From Acidobacteriota bacterium (GTDB taxonomy: Bacteria > Acidobacteriota > Terriglobia > Bryobacterales > Bryobacteraceae), in the NCBI GenBank assembly GCA_026394055.1, contig JAPKYZ010000043.1, positions 46,141 to 110,140 of the forward strand: DNA of 64,000 bases, given 5' to 3'. This document shows positions 25,490-35,608 of this stretch, in pieces; positions within the stretch are counted from its first letter, which is position 1, and the number at the start of each line of letters is the position of its first letter. A program made the position numbers and the translations under genes. The notes beneath the pieces were generated by a model, which made no database searches, was not told the DNA's origin, and saw nothing but the letters and a program-made list of their open reading frames with translations.

Positions 25490-26792
25490 GCTGTCACGCC
25501 GCACCCTGTTGAAGGGCCTTTCGCTCGCGCAGGCGCCCATCGTGGTCGGGCTGCCGCCGCTGGTGTCGATGTTCAACTCGACCGGCACGGCCTACGCCGC
25601 GGGCAAGGCTGAAGTACCGATTGAGAGCCGCTTCGTACTCTGGTTCAACGGCAACGGCATCCCGGAACGTTACTGGATCCCCACCGAAACCGGCGCAGAC
25701 TTTAAGCTGTCGCCGTGCCTCAAGCCGCTGGCGGCGTTCCGCGATCAGTTGCATGTGTTGTCGGGCCTGGACAATGCCGCGGCCGCGATGCCGGGCCCGG
25801 GCAACGGCCACCACAATTCGATGAGCGCGCTGATGAGCTGCACCACGTTCACCGGACGCGGCTGCGGTGGCGCTTCGATTGATCAGGCCATCGCGCAGAA
25901 GATCGGTGGCGATTCGCGTTTCCGGTCCTTGCAGATTGGTGTCTCGCAGGAATCGTTTGGCGAAAGCATTCAGCGCAACATGAGCTGGAGCGGCTACGAA
26001 CGCGCTTTGCCGCCGGAGATGATTCCGCACAAGCTGTTCGACCGGCTGTTCGGCGCGCGCGAAGAAGGTTGGGTGAATCGCAAGCGCAGCATTCTCGATG
26101 CCGTGCGCGAGGATGCCCAGTCACTGAAGAAAGGCCTGCCCACCGACGACGCCCAGCGTGTTGATGAGCATCTGTCCTCCATCCGTGACCTGGAACGCTC
26201 CATCGCCGGCCTGCCGCCCGAGTACCGCCGCATCGATCCGCCGGAGGCGGAAGGCGACATGAAGGATTGGCCGCGCATTGCGAAGCTGCAGAGCGATCTA
26301 CTGGCCAACGCCTTGATCACCCGGCAAACCCGCGTCGCCAGCTACATGCTGACCAAGTGCCAGGGCCTGGCCCGCTTCCCGTGGCTGGGCTACACGGCCG
26401 CTCGCCACCATGACTACACGCACCAGGACGGCAAGGCTCCCGGCGCCGATGGCATGGACGGCCAGCGGATTCTGCGCGACATCTGCCAGTGGCACGTCGA
26501 AGAGTTCGCCTACCTGATGGCGAAGCTGAAGTCGATCCCCGAAGGCGACGGCACGCTGCTGGACCACACGTGCCTGCTGTTCACCCACGAACACGCTGAA
26601 GCCAACAGCCACAAGAACAACGGCCTGGCCGCCATCGTGGCCGGGGCAAAGGGCAAGCTGGCCACCGGGCAGCACAGCAAGGTAACCGGCACCGTGGGCG
26701 ACCTCTACCTGACGCTCGCCGACGACGTCATGAAGGCTGGCCTAGGCAAGTTCCCGACGGCCACCAAGAAGATGGGCGAAGTGCTGGCTTAG
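25461..26792 (+). CDS. DUF1552 Tat-exported protein
   Basis: 443-aa DUF1552 protein. Tat signal with [20 protein letters not shown]; body has [43 protein letters not shown], and a C-terminal [21 protein letters not shown] that echoes the DUF1501 phosphatase-like fold. Length is normal. Start is inside the end of the DUF1592 gene (29-base overlap), with GGAG 9 bases before the ATG. Activity unknown. Confidence 0.9.
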   Translation: MSHIITQRVRLSRRTLLKGLSLAQAPIVVGLPPLVSMFNSTGTAYAAGKAEVPIESRFVLWFNGNGIPERYWIPTETGADFKLSPCLKPLAAFRDQLHVLSGLDNAAAAMPGPGNGHHNSMSALMSCTTFTGRGCGGASIDQAIAQKIGGDSRFRSLQIGVSQESFGESIQRNMSWSGYERALPPEMIPHKLFDRLFGAREEGWVNRKRSILDAVREDAQSLKKGLPTDDAQRVDEHLSSIRDLERSIAGLPPEYRRIDPPEAEGDMKDWPRIAKLQSDLLANALITRQTRVASYMLTKCQGLARFPWLGYTAARHHDYTHQDGKAPGADGMDGQRILRDICQWHVEEFAYLMAKLKSIPEGDGTLLDHTCLLFTHEHAEANSHKNNGLAAIVAGAKGKLATGQHSKVTGTVGDLYLTLADDVMKAGLGKFPTATKKMGEVLA

Positions 26793-26812
26793 GCGGCGCT
26801 CATCGCCCCCTG

Positions 26813-27145
26813 TTAAGCATCGAACGGTATTGGAATCTCCACGAAGCTGCCGGGGACGGTTGCATCGACAACTGAGCTGATCCGCTCTAAGTGCCGTCGG
26901 ACGCGTGCCCACTTTGTCGTGCCGGTCAAGACCACAATGGCAATCCTTCGGTGTGAAAGATTTTGTTGATACCGGATTCCCTGGTCAGTGGTGAAGAGCA
27001 GGTCCACGCCTGCTTCCTCGGCAGCCTTCAGCAATGCGCCATTGGCCAGCCTGTTCCAGCCTCTGCTCTTCGCCGTAATGATGGTGTGGCCCCGAAGTGA
27101 ACGGGCAACGCCGCGCGGTGCCCCGTGGTCAAACAGAATGAGCAT
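26813..27145 (-). CDS. DUF5615 PIN-like toxin
   Basis: 110-aa DUF5615 protein with LILFDHGAPRG at the N-terminus, LLKAAEEAGVDLLFTTDQG in the middle and RRIAIVVLTGTTKW. Overlaps its DUF433 antitoxin by 17 bases. Compared with the copy at 790-1143 the first acidic motif is FDHG instead of LDEN, so these are two separate lineages of the same module type. Confidence 0.83.
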   Translation of the reverse strand: MLILFDHGAPRGVARSLRGHTIITAKSRGWNRLANGALLKAAEEAGVDLLFTTDQGIRYQQNLSHRRIAIVVLTGTTKWARVRRHLERISSVVDATVPGSFVEIPIPFDA

Positions 27146-27395
27146 CGACTGGTGACGGTTCGCCCGCTAAAGCCGGCGTTTGGAGGCTAAGGGCAACGAA
27201 TTCCAGCACCGCATTGATCTGTTCCCGAGTAACCTCGAACTGGTCCATCACCTCGTCGACGCTGAGATCTTCCAGGTTCTCGATCACGGTGGCCACCGGC
27301 AGGCGCGTATCGCGAAACACCCAGGCCCCGCTTACCTTGCCGGGAATGCTTTCGACTGCCGCACACTGTGACCAATCGATGGGCGAAAAAGTCAT
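27129..27395 (-). CDS. DUF433 antitoxin
   Basis: 88-aa DUF433 protein: IPGKVSGAWVFRDTRLPVATV and SVDEVMDQFEVTREQINAVL. The ATG at 27395 has GAGG 8 bases upstream; an ATG at 27416 would add 7 residues, and the ORF's TTG-type extension beyond that looks non-coding. Possible repressor half-sites lie at 27418-27444. Partner of the overlapping DUF5615 gene. Confidence 0.8.
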   Translation of the reverse strand: MTFSPIDWSQCAAVESIPGKVSGAWVFRDTRLPVATVIENLEDLSVDEVMDQFEVTREQINAVLEFVALSLQTPALAGEPSPVDAHSV

Positions 27396-27417
27396 GAGAG
27401 GTTCCTCAACTTTCATG

Positions 27418-27444
27418 TTAACCAGTTTTGACCAAGCGTCAACC
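27418..27444 (-). promoter_or_regulatory. Three phased half-sites upstream of DUF433 gene
   Basis: TTAACC (27418), TTGACC (27428) and TCAACC (27439), similar hexamers at 10- and 11-base steps, i.e. on one helix face, just upstream of the antitoxin ATG. Candidate operator; no protein evidence. Confidence 0.35.
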
Positions 27445-27516
27445 GGGACCTGGGTGCGGCTGCGGGTCCGACCTTCATCAATTGACAGCAACTGAAGGTA
27501 CCGCTAAGGTGAAATC

Positions 27517-27786
27517 ATGGGCATAGCATAGCTCAACATTTCCCTTCCGCAGTCGCTGAAAGACTACATCGAGGCGCAAGTAGAGCGCGGCGGCTATGGC
27601 ACTCCGAGCGAGTACGTTCACGAACTTTTGCGTCAGGACCAGACCCGCTGCGCTGAACAACGGCTGGGAGAACTGCTGCTCGACGGCCTCAATTCAGGCG
27701 ACGCACTGGAAGTGACGCCGGAGTACTGGGAGCAGAAGCGGCTTCAGTTGCTCGCCCGTCATCACCCGAAGCCGGAGGCGCGTTGA
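27517..27786 (+). pseudogene. ParD-family antitoxin with amber codon at position 5
   Basis: From ATG 27517 the reading is Met-Gly-Ile-Ala-amber (TAG at 27529-27531), then an uninterrupted ParD sequence of 84 codons: LNISLPQSLKDYIEAQVE, GGYGTPSEYVHELLRQDQ, and the C-terminal EVTPEYWEQKRLQLLARHH. AAGG lies upstream of the ATG. No ATG, GTG or TTG follows until codon ~33, after the DNA-binding beta strand. The stop overlaps the ParE TTG by 4 bases. A TCG to TAG change would explain it. Either the antitoxin is dead, or it is made from an ATT/CTC start or by readthrough. Confidence 0.8.
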
Positions 27787-28115
27787 GCGCCCGCTTTACG
27801 ATTACCTCCAAAGCTGATCGAGATCTCGATGACATCGCGGATGATCTGGTGGGCCGTGCCAGCATCGATGTGGCCATTCGCTTCTTGGCCGCCGCCGAAG
27901 AGACGTTTGCCCTAGTAGCCACCCAGCCGGATAGGGGCTGGCGATGCCGGCTTTCACACGCGGATCTTCAAGCAGCCCGGGTATTCAGGCTTGCCGGTCC
28001 TTTTGACAAATACCTGATGTTCTATGTGCCCAGCCCCGGGCACATCAAAGTGCTGCGCGTGCTGCACGGGGCGCAGGATATCGAAGAACGGTTGGGAGCG
28101 GAGGGAGTCGTTTAG
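27783..28115 (+). CDS. ParE-type toxin
   Basis: 110-aa RelE/ParE-superfamily toxin: FTITSKADRDLDDIADDLVG, AAEETFALVATQPDRGW, VFRLAGPFDKYLMFYVPS, IKVLRVLHGAQDIEERL. TTG start in a TTGA overlap with ParD, so translation is normally coupled to the antitoxin. The frame is intact although the antitoxin carries an amber codon. ParE members typically poison DNA gyrase; the key C-terminal residues look conserved, but activity cannot be judged. Confidence 0.85.
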   Translation: MSARFTITSKADRDLDDIADDLVGRASIDVAIRFLAAAEETFALVATQPDRGWRCRLSHADLQAARVFRLAGPFDKYLMFYVPSPGHIKVLRVLHGAQDIEERLGAEGVV

Positions 28116-28190
28116 AGAGGCCTGCTGTTTTTCGGTGTGGGATCCGTGGCAGCATGGAATTATCTGCTTAATGCATGCTAGGAGCCATTC

Positions 28191-28478
28191 ATGATTGATC
28201 TTCGCGAGATACGCTCAGTCACGGAGTTCCAGCGGAACCTGAAGGAACACGTTGGCCGATTGCAGCACACTAAATCACCCATGGTGCTCACGGTGAACGG
28301 CCGCGCGGCGCTGATCGTGCAGGACGCGGCCAGCTACCAGGACATCCTCGACCGGCTCGAGAAAGCAGAGACGCTGGCCGCGATTCGAACTGGCATTGCT
28401 CAGCTTGATCGAGGTGAGGGCATACCCCTGGCCGAGGCGGAAGCCAGACTGCGGAAGAAGCATGGCTTTTCGCGTTGA
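28191..28478 (+). CDS. Phd/YefM-type antitoxin
   Basis: 95-aa prevent-host-death antitoxin: IRSVTEFQRNLKEHVGRLQ, SPMVLTVNGRAALIVQD, then ASYQDILDRLEKAETLAAI. The C-terminal tail (EARLRKKHG) is the toxin-neutralising part. AGGAG lies 6 bases before the ATG. It overlaps the ParE gene by 17 bases. Together with the two preceding pairs it makes three toxin-antitoxin modules within 2 kb. Confidence 0.88.
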   Translation: MIDLREIRSVTEFQRNLKEHVGRLQHTKSPMVLTVNGRAALIVQDAASYQDILDRLEKAETLAAIRTGIAQLDRGEGIPLAEAEARLRKKHGFSR

Positions 28479-28824
28479 GCTTGCCCCACAAGCGGTTGAT
28501 GATCTCGATGAAATCACCGCCTACATCGCCGGCCAGAGTAGTTTCGCGGTGGCGGAGCGGTGGTTCAATTCGATCATCAAGAGCATCTCAGCGCTGAGCC
28601 GAATGGCATCGCGATGCCCGCTGGCCCCAGAGTCCGCGGAATTAGGACAAGAGGTGCGAGTGCTGCTCCATGGGCGCAAGGGACGGACCTACAAGATCTT
28701 CTATGGCGTCCAGCATGAATCACGAACCTCCGGTATAGTTCGCGTGTTCCATGTGCGCCATTGGGCGCGAAAGCCATTGCCGGGAGAAGAATTGGAATTG
28801 CTGTTAGGTGGCGGGCCCGCGTGA
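28462..28824 (+). CDS. ParE/RelE-type toxin
   Basis: 120-aa toxin: FRVELAPQAVDDLDEITAYIA, WFNSIIKSISALSRMASRCP, YKIFYGVQ, RVFHVRHWARKPL. The ATG at 28462 lies in the antitoxin's last codons; an upstream ATG at 28396 would add out-of-family residues. The combination Phd antitoxin with ParE-fold toxin is a common mixed pair. Its stop is 25 bases before the convergent large haem gene. Confidence 0.87.
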   Translation: MAFRVELAPQAVDDLDEITAYIAGQSSFAVAERWFNSIIKSISALSRMASRCPLAPESAELGQEVRVLLHGRKGRTYKIFYGVQHESRTSGIVRVFHVRHWARKPLPGEELELLLGGGPA

Positions 28825-28849
28825 AGTTTCCGGCGGGCCAGTCCCCTCT

Positions 28850-30331
28850 TCAATTCCCCGCTGATCCCGCCAGCTTCTGCGTCTTCAACACTGCCGCGTC
28901 CAGCACCCAGCGGCGCAGGATCTCGTAGCCGCGGTCGCCGGGGTTGAAGCGGCGGCCGCCTTGGTGGCCGTCTTCTTTGCCGCTTTGGACGTTGAGCGGC
29001 TTGCGGAGGATCTTGCTCTTTTCGACATCGTTCTCATTGATGCGTTCGAGCAAGGCCGTGTAGTTGCGGTAGAGGCCTTTGGAGCTTTGGTAGCCGTTCT
29101 CGTCGGCGGCGGAAAGCTCCATTGACGGGACGCGGCCCGCGACGCCGTGGCAGCCCAGGCAGCTGAACTCGTCTTCGCGGTTGGCCTTGATCATTTCGGG
29201 AGCCACCCAGTTTTTGAAGTACTGGAAGTTGGCTTGCCAGGCGGCGGGCATCGCGTTCACTTCCGGCACGTCTTCTTCGACGTAGGCCGGCTTTACCTTC
29301 GCCAGCGCGGGGCGGATCTTGGGGTCGGTGTGGATGCGCGGATCGGCGGCCAATGCCAGGGCCGAGTTGCGTAGACGCCGGTCTGGCTTTTCATCGATCA
29401 ACTGCTTGACGAACAGGTTGACGGCGCGCTCCCGCAAGGGGGTCAGCGTGTCCGGGCCTTTCGGCTCCTCCTTCACGGCGGGCAGCGGCGTGCCATAGGA
29501 GGAGAGCCACTTCACGGTGGGCAGCCACAGCATCTCATCCATGGGAGTCGCGAAGGTCTTCGGGAACTTGTCGAGCAGCGCCGGGGTTTGCAGATCCGGG
29601 TTTGAGTGGATCACCTGGCTGATGCTGCGTGCCAAGTACCAGTCCGGCGGGTCCTTTTCCATCTGCAGCAGATTGCGCGTGTTCTCTTCCAGCTTGCCGC
29701 GTTCGGGCGCAAAGCTGGGCACCAGCAGGCCGTAGAAGATCTTCTGCTGCTCGTCCGTTTTAGGCATGTCCCAGCGGGCGCGGCTGAACAGCTTGATGAG
29801 TGGACCGACCAGTTCGGTGCGCCGTTCCGGCTCCTGCGCGCCGCGGGTGATCTGGGAGGCGAGCGGTTCCAGAAACTCCTGCGTGGCGGGCAGCGAGATG
29901 ACGCGCGGGTCAGAGAGTGACGTGGAAGCGAGCGTGCGCAGGTTCTCCGGGCCGCCGGAGGAATAGTCGAGCACCTTTTTCTGTAGCGGGTCAAACGTGG
30001 CGTTGGCGGAGGCTTCAATGGCCAGCTTCAGTTGTTGGGTCTTGGCTGCTCGGTCGCCCGTTAGCGCTTCTGCTTTGCTCCAGACGGGCAGGATGGCCTT
30101 GCCCATCATCTCGGCGGACTTGGGCGTGACGTAGCCCATTTGGCCCGGGCCGCCGTCACCGCCGGCGGTGGAATAGTAGGTGCTGGCGATCTTGGTGAGG
30201 CGGTAGACGAATTCCTGGCTGGCGCCTTTTTCGACCCGTTTGGTGATCTGGTCGAACAGCTGCGTCAGTTCGGGGTACTGGTGTTCCTTGCTGCCGTTGG
30301 CGCGCTGGCCGTTGGCGATGAAGAGGCTGCT
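28850..30331 (-). pseudogene. Giant two-haem repeat protein, 3' part after frameshift
   Basis: About 490 codons continuing the gene whose 5' part is at 30332-32850. Contains helical HEAT/ARM-like repeats (e.g. LVGPLIKLFSRARWDMP, LDKFPKTFATPMDEM) and a C-terminal c-type haem CLGCH at about 380 codons in, then NPGDRGYEILRRWVLDAAVL. No plausible start codon or signal peptide precedes it; an ORF beginning at 30418 has an out-of-frame N-terminus. Adding one base in the GAAGC run near 30331 joins the two halves smoothly (VLVE then SSLFIANGQ). Either a true frameshift mutation or a base error. Confidence 0.75.
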
Positions 30332-32850
30332 TCCACCAGCACCTGCGGCTCCTGCAGATCGAGGCTTCGAATGAAGGCGGCGTTGAGCGTCTGGCGGACT
30401 GGCGGGTTCCAGACCCACCAGTTCCAGGCGGCGCGGCTGGACCAGGCGCGGACACCGGGCGCGGGGTCGTCATTCATCATCTTGGCCAGGGTGGCCGACA
30501 GGCGCGGGAACTGTGCGGCCGTGCGGCTCAGGACGCCATCGGCGCGGATGATCAGGGCTCCGGCGATTCCTTCGCGCGTCAGGTCATCGGCTTTCTCGTA
30601 GGTGGCAAACAGATAGTCCCAGCCCTTGTCGTCGAGCAGCGTTTGCCGCATGCCCCAACGGGCGGCTTCACGGACCATCTTCACCGGGTCGCCTAGGCCG
30701 CTCAATTGCGCCTGCACGCCGCGCTCATTGTGCAGGCCGCCGAGCGCGATCTGCGCCCAATAGCGGACCTGCGGGCTCGCATGCGTGGCACCAGTTAGCA
30801 CCAGATCGATGAACTGCGCGTCATTGCGGCCAAAGCCCAACTGCGCCAGGGCGCGGAAGCGGGCAACGGTATCGGCCAGCGATTCATTGGGGCGAGCCTC
30901 GAAGTCAGCGCGGGTGGGCTCCACCGGCGTCACTGGATAGAGGCGCGAGAGCGCGTGCATCGAATAGGCCGTCGTGACAAAGCCGGTGAGGGCGTTGTGG
31001 TTGAACAGGCCGTGCGTGAACTGCATCTTCAGCAACGCCTCCACTCCGCGCTTCACGGCAGGGTCGCGATCGTCGTAACCGAGAGCCTTCAGCGCGCTCA
31101 AGGCCAGCGCCGTAGGTGCCGGGTCGATGTCTTGCGGGCTATCGGTGGCGTTCTTCCACGAATAGCCATTGTCGGTGGCGACACCCGGGTTAAAGCCCCA
31201 GCTGCCGTCGGGCTTTTGGATCTGCCGCAGGCGACGCTCATCGGCGGCGATCTGGGCGCGGCCCCGGGTCGAGAGCGCCTGCGCGGCCTCGGACTCTTCG
31301 CGCAAGGCGACGTAGTTGGCCGGGAAGGTGTCGATGAAGAAGAGGATGCGGTTCGCGAGATCGTCCGTGTATTTGGGGCGGACGGCGATGGTCTTTTCGG
31401 CCTTCTCTTCGATGGCCTTCAGATACTTCTCGTCACGCGTCTGCTCATAGGCGCGGCGCAGGATCTCGCCGGAGAAGCGGTAGACGATGGCTTCGCCGAC
31501 GTTTGAGCCTGGGCCAGCGGCATTGATCCCTGATGGGTCCGCCGATTGCAGCATGAAGTTGGCAGTGCGAATCTGTTGGGCGGAATGCAGACGCCGGGCG
31601 GGGACGACGTTTTCGAGGGTGACCACGTTATAGCCCGCAGCTCTTGTGCCGGCCGGGCCATCGCCGAGATCAAGCGGAGCAAGGCTCGTGTTGTTGGCCG
31701 CGTCCTGCAGCACGTTGGTGGGCCGCAGGGATTCGTACATCAGGTTCGACAGCTGGCGCAGGTTGGTTACGTTCTCCGGGCGGTAGCCGTTCATCATGGC
31801 GCCGGCGGGTCCCCAGACACCGGATTGGGTGTGGCAGCTCATGCAATGCGTGCCGAGCAAGCTGCCGGTGTCGCGAATGCGGCGGTCGACGGCGGCACCA
31901 CGCGGACGGTTCAACAGCCACGCGTGCACTTGGGTTGATTGGTCATACATCGCTTGGCGCACGGCCTCGCGCGGGTCGCTGTAGGGCGCGGGCTGGCGTA
32001 GGCGGAGCTCCACTTCATAGCCGGGGGAGTTGGATTCCACCTTCAGGTAGTAGACGCCGCCGGGCTTGAAGGTGCGGGCCATGGCGGTACGGTGGCCTTC
32101 GGTCTGTTGATGGACCCGCTCGTTGGGGTTGGCCCCGTCGCGGAACTCTTTGCCGTCAGCGGTGTAGATCTGCAACTGCGCCACGACGAACGGGTCGGGC
32201 AGAGTGAGGTTGGCCGTGAAGAGGCGAGGCGCGGTGCCTTTGTATTCGATCTTGAACCAGTCGAGACCGGACTTGCCGATGAGGCCGTTGTCGAAATACT
32301 CGATGTCGTCGGCGCCGCCGGTGATGTGGAGGTTCTCGTCTTTGCCGGAGGCGCCGATAGCGATGGGCTGGGCTTGGGCGATCGAATCATTGGGCTCGGC
32401 TTCGATGACCATGCCGCGCGTGGAGGCACCGAAGTTCACCGGCTTGACGTCGACCCGCAGGGGCAGCTTTAGACCGGCGGGCCAGGGGGTGCGTTTGGGG
32501 AAGCGTTCGATCTGCTGCACCGTGCCCAGTTCGCGCCAGCGCGGCAGGTTGAAGATCGGCTCCTCATCTTCAACGGCCGAGACCTTCAGCGTCACGGTGG
32601 CGGCTTGGGGCGCGCGGTAGACGATGTAGAAGTCGGGGTCCAGCGCGTGGAGCACTTTGCGATAGCCCGCCCATTCGACGGCGATGCGGCCATTGGGCGG
32701 CAGCTTCGAGGGCGAAGGCAGGCCGACGCTGACCTCCAGCGTCTCACCGGCCTTTACGGCGACGGGCCGCGAGTAGGTGCCCGTGAAATCGAGCGCGAAA
32801 ACGGCGGGGGCCAGAGAAAGGACAACGGGAATGGCAAATCGCATAGACAT
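30332..32850 (-). pseudogene. Giant two-haem repeat protein, 5' part before frameshift
   Basis: About 840 codons: signal peptide (FAIPVVLSLAPAVFA), N-terminal beta domains with DFTGTYSRPVAVKAGETLEV, a bacterial pre-peptidase-like segment (IEAEPNDSIAQAQPIAI), c-type haem CMSCH near 330, then a helical alpha/alpha-barrel region with QKPDGSWGFNPG resembling squalene/terpene-cyclase and prenyltransferase-type repeats, and HEAT-like repeats. The frame leaves the protein at about 30331 and ends spuriously at 30265. ATG 32850 is preferred to the ORF start at 32886. Intact product would be about 1330 aa, periplasmic, possibly an electron-transfer scaffold; function unknown. Confidence 0.75.
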
Positions 32851-32894
32851 ATCAGCGCAGAATCTCCGAACCCGGTATCGTATCAAGAGACGTC

Positions 32895-33350
32895 ATGATC
32901 AAACTTACCCTCAACGGCGCGGCGCGCCAATTTGATGGCGATCCGGAGATGCCCCTGCTCTGGTTCGTGCGGGATATTGCGGATCTGTCCGGCACCAAGT
33001 TCGGCTGCGGCGCGGGTTTGTGCGGCGCTTGCACCGTGCATATTGACGGCGCGGCAGCGCGCAGCTGCGTGACGCCGATGTCGGCGGTGGCGGGCAAAAA
33101 GGTGACCACCATCGAAGGTTTGAGCTCCGCCGGCGATCATCCGGTCCAGAAGGCCTGGATGCAGGTGAACGTGCCGCAATGCGGCTACTGCCAGAGCGGC
33201 CAGATCATGCAGGCGGCGGCCTTATTGAAGCAGAAGGCCAAGCCCAACGACGCAGACATTGATAGCGCAATGCAGGGCAACATCTGCCGCTGCGGCACCT
33301 ATCAGCGGATTCGGGAAGCCATCAAGATCGCGGCGGGGGTGAAGGCGTAA
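32895..33350 (+). CDS. [2Fe-2S] subunit of molybdo-hydroxylase (IorA-like)
   Basis: 151-aa small subunit of a xanthine-oxidase-family enzyme, closest to isoquinoline 1-oxidoreductase alpha/aldehyde dehydrogenase iron-sulfur subunits. First cluster: [17 protein letters not shown]; second: [16 protein letters not shown] and [12 protein letters not shown]. It passes electrons from the Mo centre to a membrane or cytochrome acceptor; there is no FAD subunit in the locus. TATCAA ends 8 bases before the ATG, in the short region divergent from the haem gene. Overlaps the next gene by 1 base (TAATG). Confidence 0.93.
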   Translation: MIKLTLNGAARQFDGDPEMPLLWFVRDIADLSGTKFGCGAGLCGACTVHIDGAAARSCVTPMSAVAGKKVTTIEGLSSAGDHPVQKAWMQVNVPQCGYCQSGQIMQAAALLKQKAKPNDADIDSAMQGNICRCGTYQRIREAIKIAAGVKA

Positions 33351-35608
33351 TGGGACCGACGACGATGACAACACCGGAGCGCGTGCAGAACGTCTCGCGC
33401 CGCGGGTTTTTGGAAACGCTGTTCGGCGCGGGCGCGCTGATCCTGGGCGCTCAGGTGGTGCCTCAGGATGCGCTGGCCGCGGTGGCGTGGCAGCCGAGCG
33501 TCTATTTGGGTCTCGACACCAATGGCGCGATCACCATCGTGACGCACCGTTCCGAGATGGGCACCGGTATCCGCAGCGTGCTGCCGATGGTGGCGGCCGA
33601 TGAGCTGGAAGCCGACTGGAAGCTGGTGAAGCTGGAACAGGCGATTGGCGATGAAAAGTACGGCTCGCAGAATACCGACGGGTCGTGTTCGATTCGTGAT
33701 TTTTACGATGCGATGCGCGAGGCGGGTGCTTCCGCTCGGTTGATGCTGGAACGGGCGGCAGCGCAGAAGTGGGGCGTACCGGCGTCGGAGTGTAAGGCAT
33801 CGCTGAGCGTGGTCACCCATGCCAAGTCCGGCAAGAAGGCCGGGTATGGTGAGTTGGTGACGCTGGCGTCACAGCAGAAGGCTCCGGCCAAGGGCGAGCT
33901 CAAGTTTAAGAGCGCGGCGGAGTTCCGCTACATCGGCAAGGACCTGCCGATGGTGGATCGCGATGACCTGTGCCGGGGCAAGGGTACGTTTGGCATGGAT
34001 GCCAAGATGCCGGGCATGGTCTACGCATCGGTACTGCGTTCGCCGGTCTATGGCGGCAAGTTGAAGAGCTTTGACGATGCCGAAGCCAAGAAGGTGAAGG
34101 GCGTGTCGCAGACGGCGGTGATCCCTCCGTTCAAGGCTCCGCACATGTTCCAGGCACTGGGCGGCGTGGCGGTGATCGCGGATAACACTTGGTCGGCCAT
34201 GCAAGGCCGCAAGAAGTTGAAGGCGGAGTGGGATGCGGGCGAGCATGCGAGCTACGATTCCGACGTCTACAAAAAAGAGCTGATGGATGCCGCGCGCAAG
34301 CCGCAAAAGGCGTTCCGCAACCAGGGCGATTTTGATGGCGCGCTGGCCAAGGCGGTCAAAACGCATGAGGCCGACTACTACGTGCCGCTGCTGGCCCACG
34401 CCGCCATGGAACCACCGGCAGCTGTCGCTGAATTCAAAGACGGCAAGGTGACCACCTGGACCGCCACGCAGAATCCGCAAGCGGTGCAGGAAGCCGTGGC
34501 GGGGGCGCTGGGGATCGACAAGAAGAACGTGATCTGCCACGTCACCCTGCTGGGCGGCGGCTTTGGCCGCAAGTCGAAGCCCGACTATGTTGTCGAGGCC
34601 GCGCTGCTGTCGAAGCAGATCGGCAAGCCGGTGAAGGTGGTGTGGAGCCGCGAGGAAGACATCCAGTTCGACTACTACCACGCTGTCGCCGCCATGCACT
34701 GCAAGGCTGGTGTGGACGCAAAGGGCAGGCCCACGGCATGGCTGAACCGCAGCGTGTTCCCCACCATTGGCTCGACGTTCGCCGCTGGGGCGGAGTACGG
34801 GCAGGAGTTTGAGCTGGGCATGGGCCTGGTGGATCTCCCGTTCGACATCCCCAATATGCGCGCCGAGAACGGCCCAGCGAAAAACCATGTCCGCATCGGC
34901 TGGATGCGCGCGGTGGCGAACATCTATCACGCCTTTGCCGCGCACTCGTTTGTGGATGAGCTGGCGCATGCCGCGGGACGCGATCCGGTGGAGTATCTGC
35001 TAGACGTGGTAGGCCCAGCGCGCAAGATCGATTTGAAGGCGCAGGGTGTCGCGTATTGGAACAACGGCCAATCAATCGACAAGTTCCCGCTCGACACTGG
35101 GCGCCTGCGTCACGTGATCGAGGTAGCGGCGGAGAAGTCCGGCTGGGCGAACAAGAAGCCCACCAAGGGCCGGGCATTGGGCATTGCCGCCCACCGCAGC
35201 TTCTTGACCTATGTGGCCACTGTTGTCGAAGTGGAAGTGGACAGCGCGGGCCGCGTGCGGATTCCTGAGGTCCACATGGTGGTGGACGCGGGACTGGTGA
35301 TCCACCCGGATCGCGTGCGCAGCCAGATGGAAGGCGCGGCGGTGTTCGGCACCAGCATCGCGATGTTGGGCGAGATCACGGCTAAAGAAGGCAAGATCGT
35401 CCAGCGCAACTTCAACGACTATCAGGTGGCCCGGATGCCCGAAGCGCCATTGAAGACCCACGTACATATCGTGGCCAGCAGTGAGGCTCCGGCGGGCGTC
35501 GGTGAACCGGGTGTTCCGCCCGTGGCACCCGCGATTGCCAACGCCATCTTCCGCGCCACCGGCAAGCGCGTGCGCGAGCTGCCGATCCGCAAGCAGAAGC
35601 TGGTCTAG
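33350..35608 (+). CDS. Molybdopterin subunit of molybdo-hydroxylase (IorB-like)
   Basis: 752-aa large subunit of an isoquinoline-1-oxidoreductase/aldehyde-oxidase-type enzyme. Tat signal SRRGFLETLFGAGALILGAQ near 16-35, so it acts in the periplasm with IorA co-exported. Mo-cofactor motifs: GGGFGRKSKPD, EPPAAVAEF, the conserved VGEPGVPPVAPAIANA near the C-terminus carrying the catalytic-loop Glu region. Second Mo domain ~480-750. Substrate unknown (N-heterocycle or aldehyde). Precedes two LRR genes in an apparent operon. XdhC and MobA-like maturation factors lie 14 kb away. Confidence 0.92.
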   Translation: MGPTTMTTPERVQNVSRRGFLETLFGAGALILGAQVVPQDALAAVAWQPSVYLGLDTNGAITIVTHRSEMGTGIRSVLPMVAADELEADWKLVKLEQAIGDEKYGSQNTDGSCSIRDFYDAMREAGASARLMLERAAAQKWGVPASECKASLSVVTHAKSGKKAGYGELVTLASQQKAPAKGELKFKSAAEFRYIGKDLPMVDRDDLCRGKGTFGMDAKMPGMVYASVLRSPVYGGKLKSFDDAEAKKVKGVSQTAVIPPFKAPHMFQALGGVAVIADNTWSAMQGRKKLKAEWDAGEHASYDSDVYKKELMDAARKPQKAFRNQGDFDGALAKAVKTHEADYYVPLLAHAAMEPPAAVAEFKDGKVTTWTATQNPQAVQEAVAGALGIDKKNVICHVTLLGGGFGRKSKPDYVVEAALLSKQIGKPVKVVWSREEDIQFDYYHAVAAMHCKAGVDAKGRPTAWLNRSVFPTIGSTFAAGAEYGQEFELGMGLVDLPFDIPNMRAENGPAKNHVRIGWMRAVANIYHAFAAHSFVDELAHAAGRDPVEYLLDVVGPARKIDLKAQGVAYWNNGQSIDKFPLDTGRLRHVIEVAAEKSGWANKKPTKGRALGIAAHRSFLTYVATVVEVEVDSAGRVRIPEVHMVVDAGLVIHPDRVRSQMEGAAVFGTSIAMLGEITAKEGKIVQRNFNDYQVARMPEAPLKTHVHIVASSEAPAGVGEPGVPPVAPAIANAIFRATGKRVRELPIRKQKLV

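Noticed and set aside
26813..28824. Defence island around three tandem TA modules
   Set aside because: No restriction, CBASS, retron, Abi, integrase or transposase gene is adjacent; neighbours are ordinary exported proteins.
30320..30345. Programmed -1 frameshift joining the two haem-protein halves
   Set aside because: No X-XXY-YYZ slippery heptamer, no downstream stem; a one-base loss explains it better.
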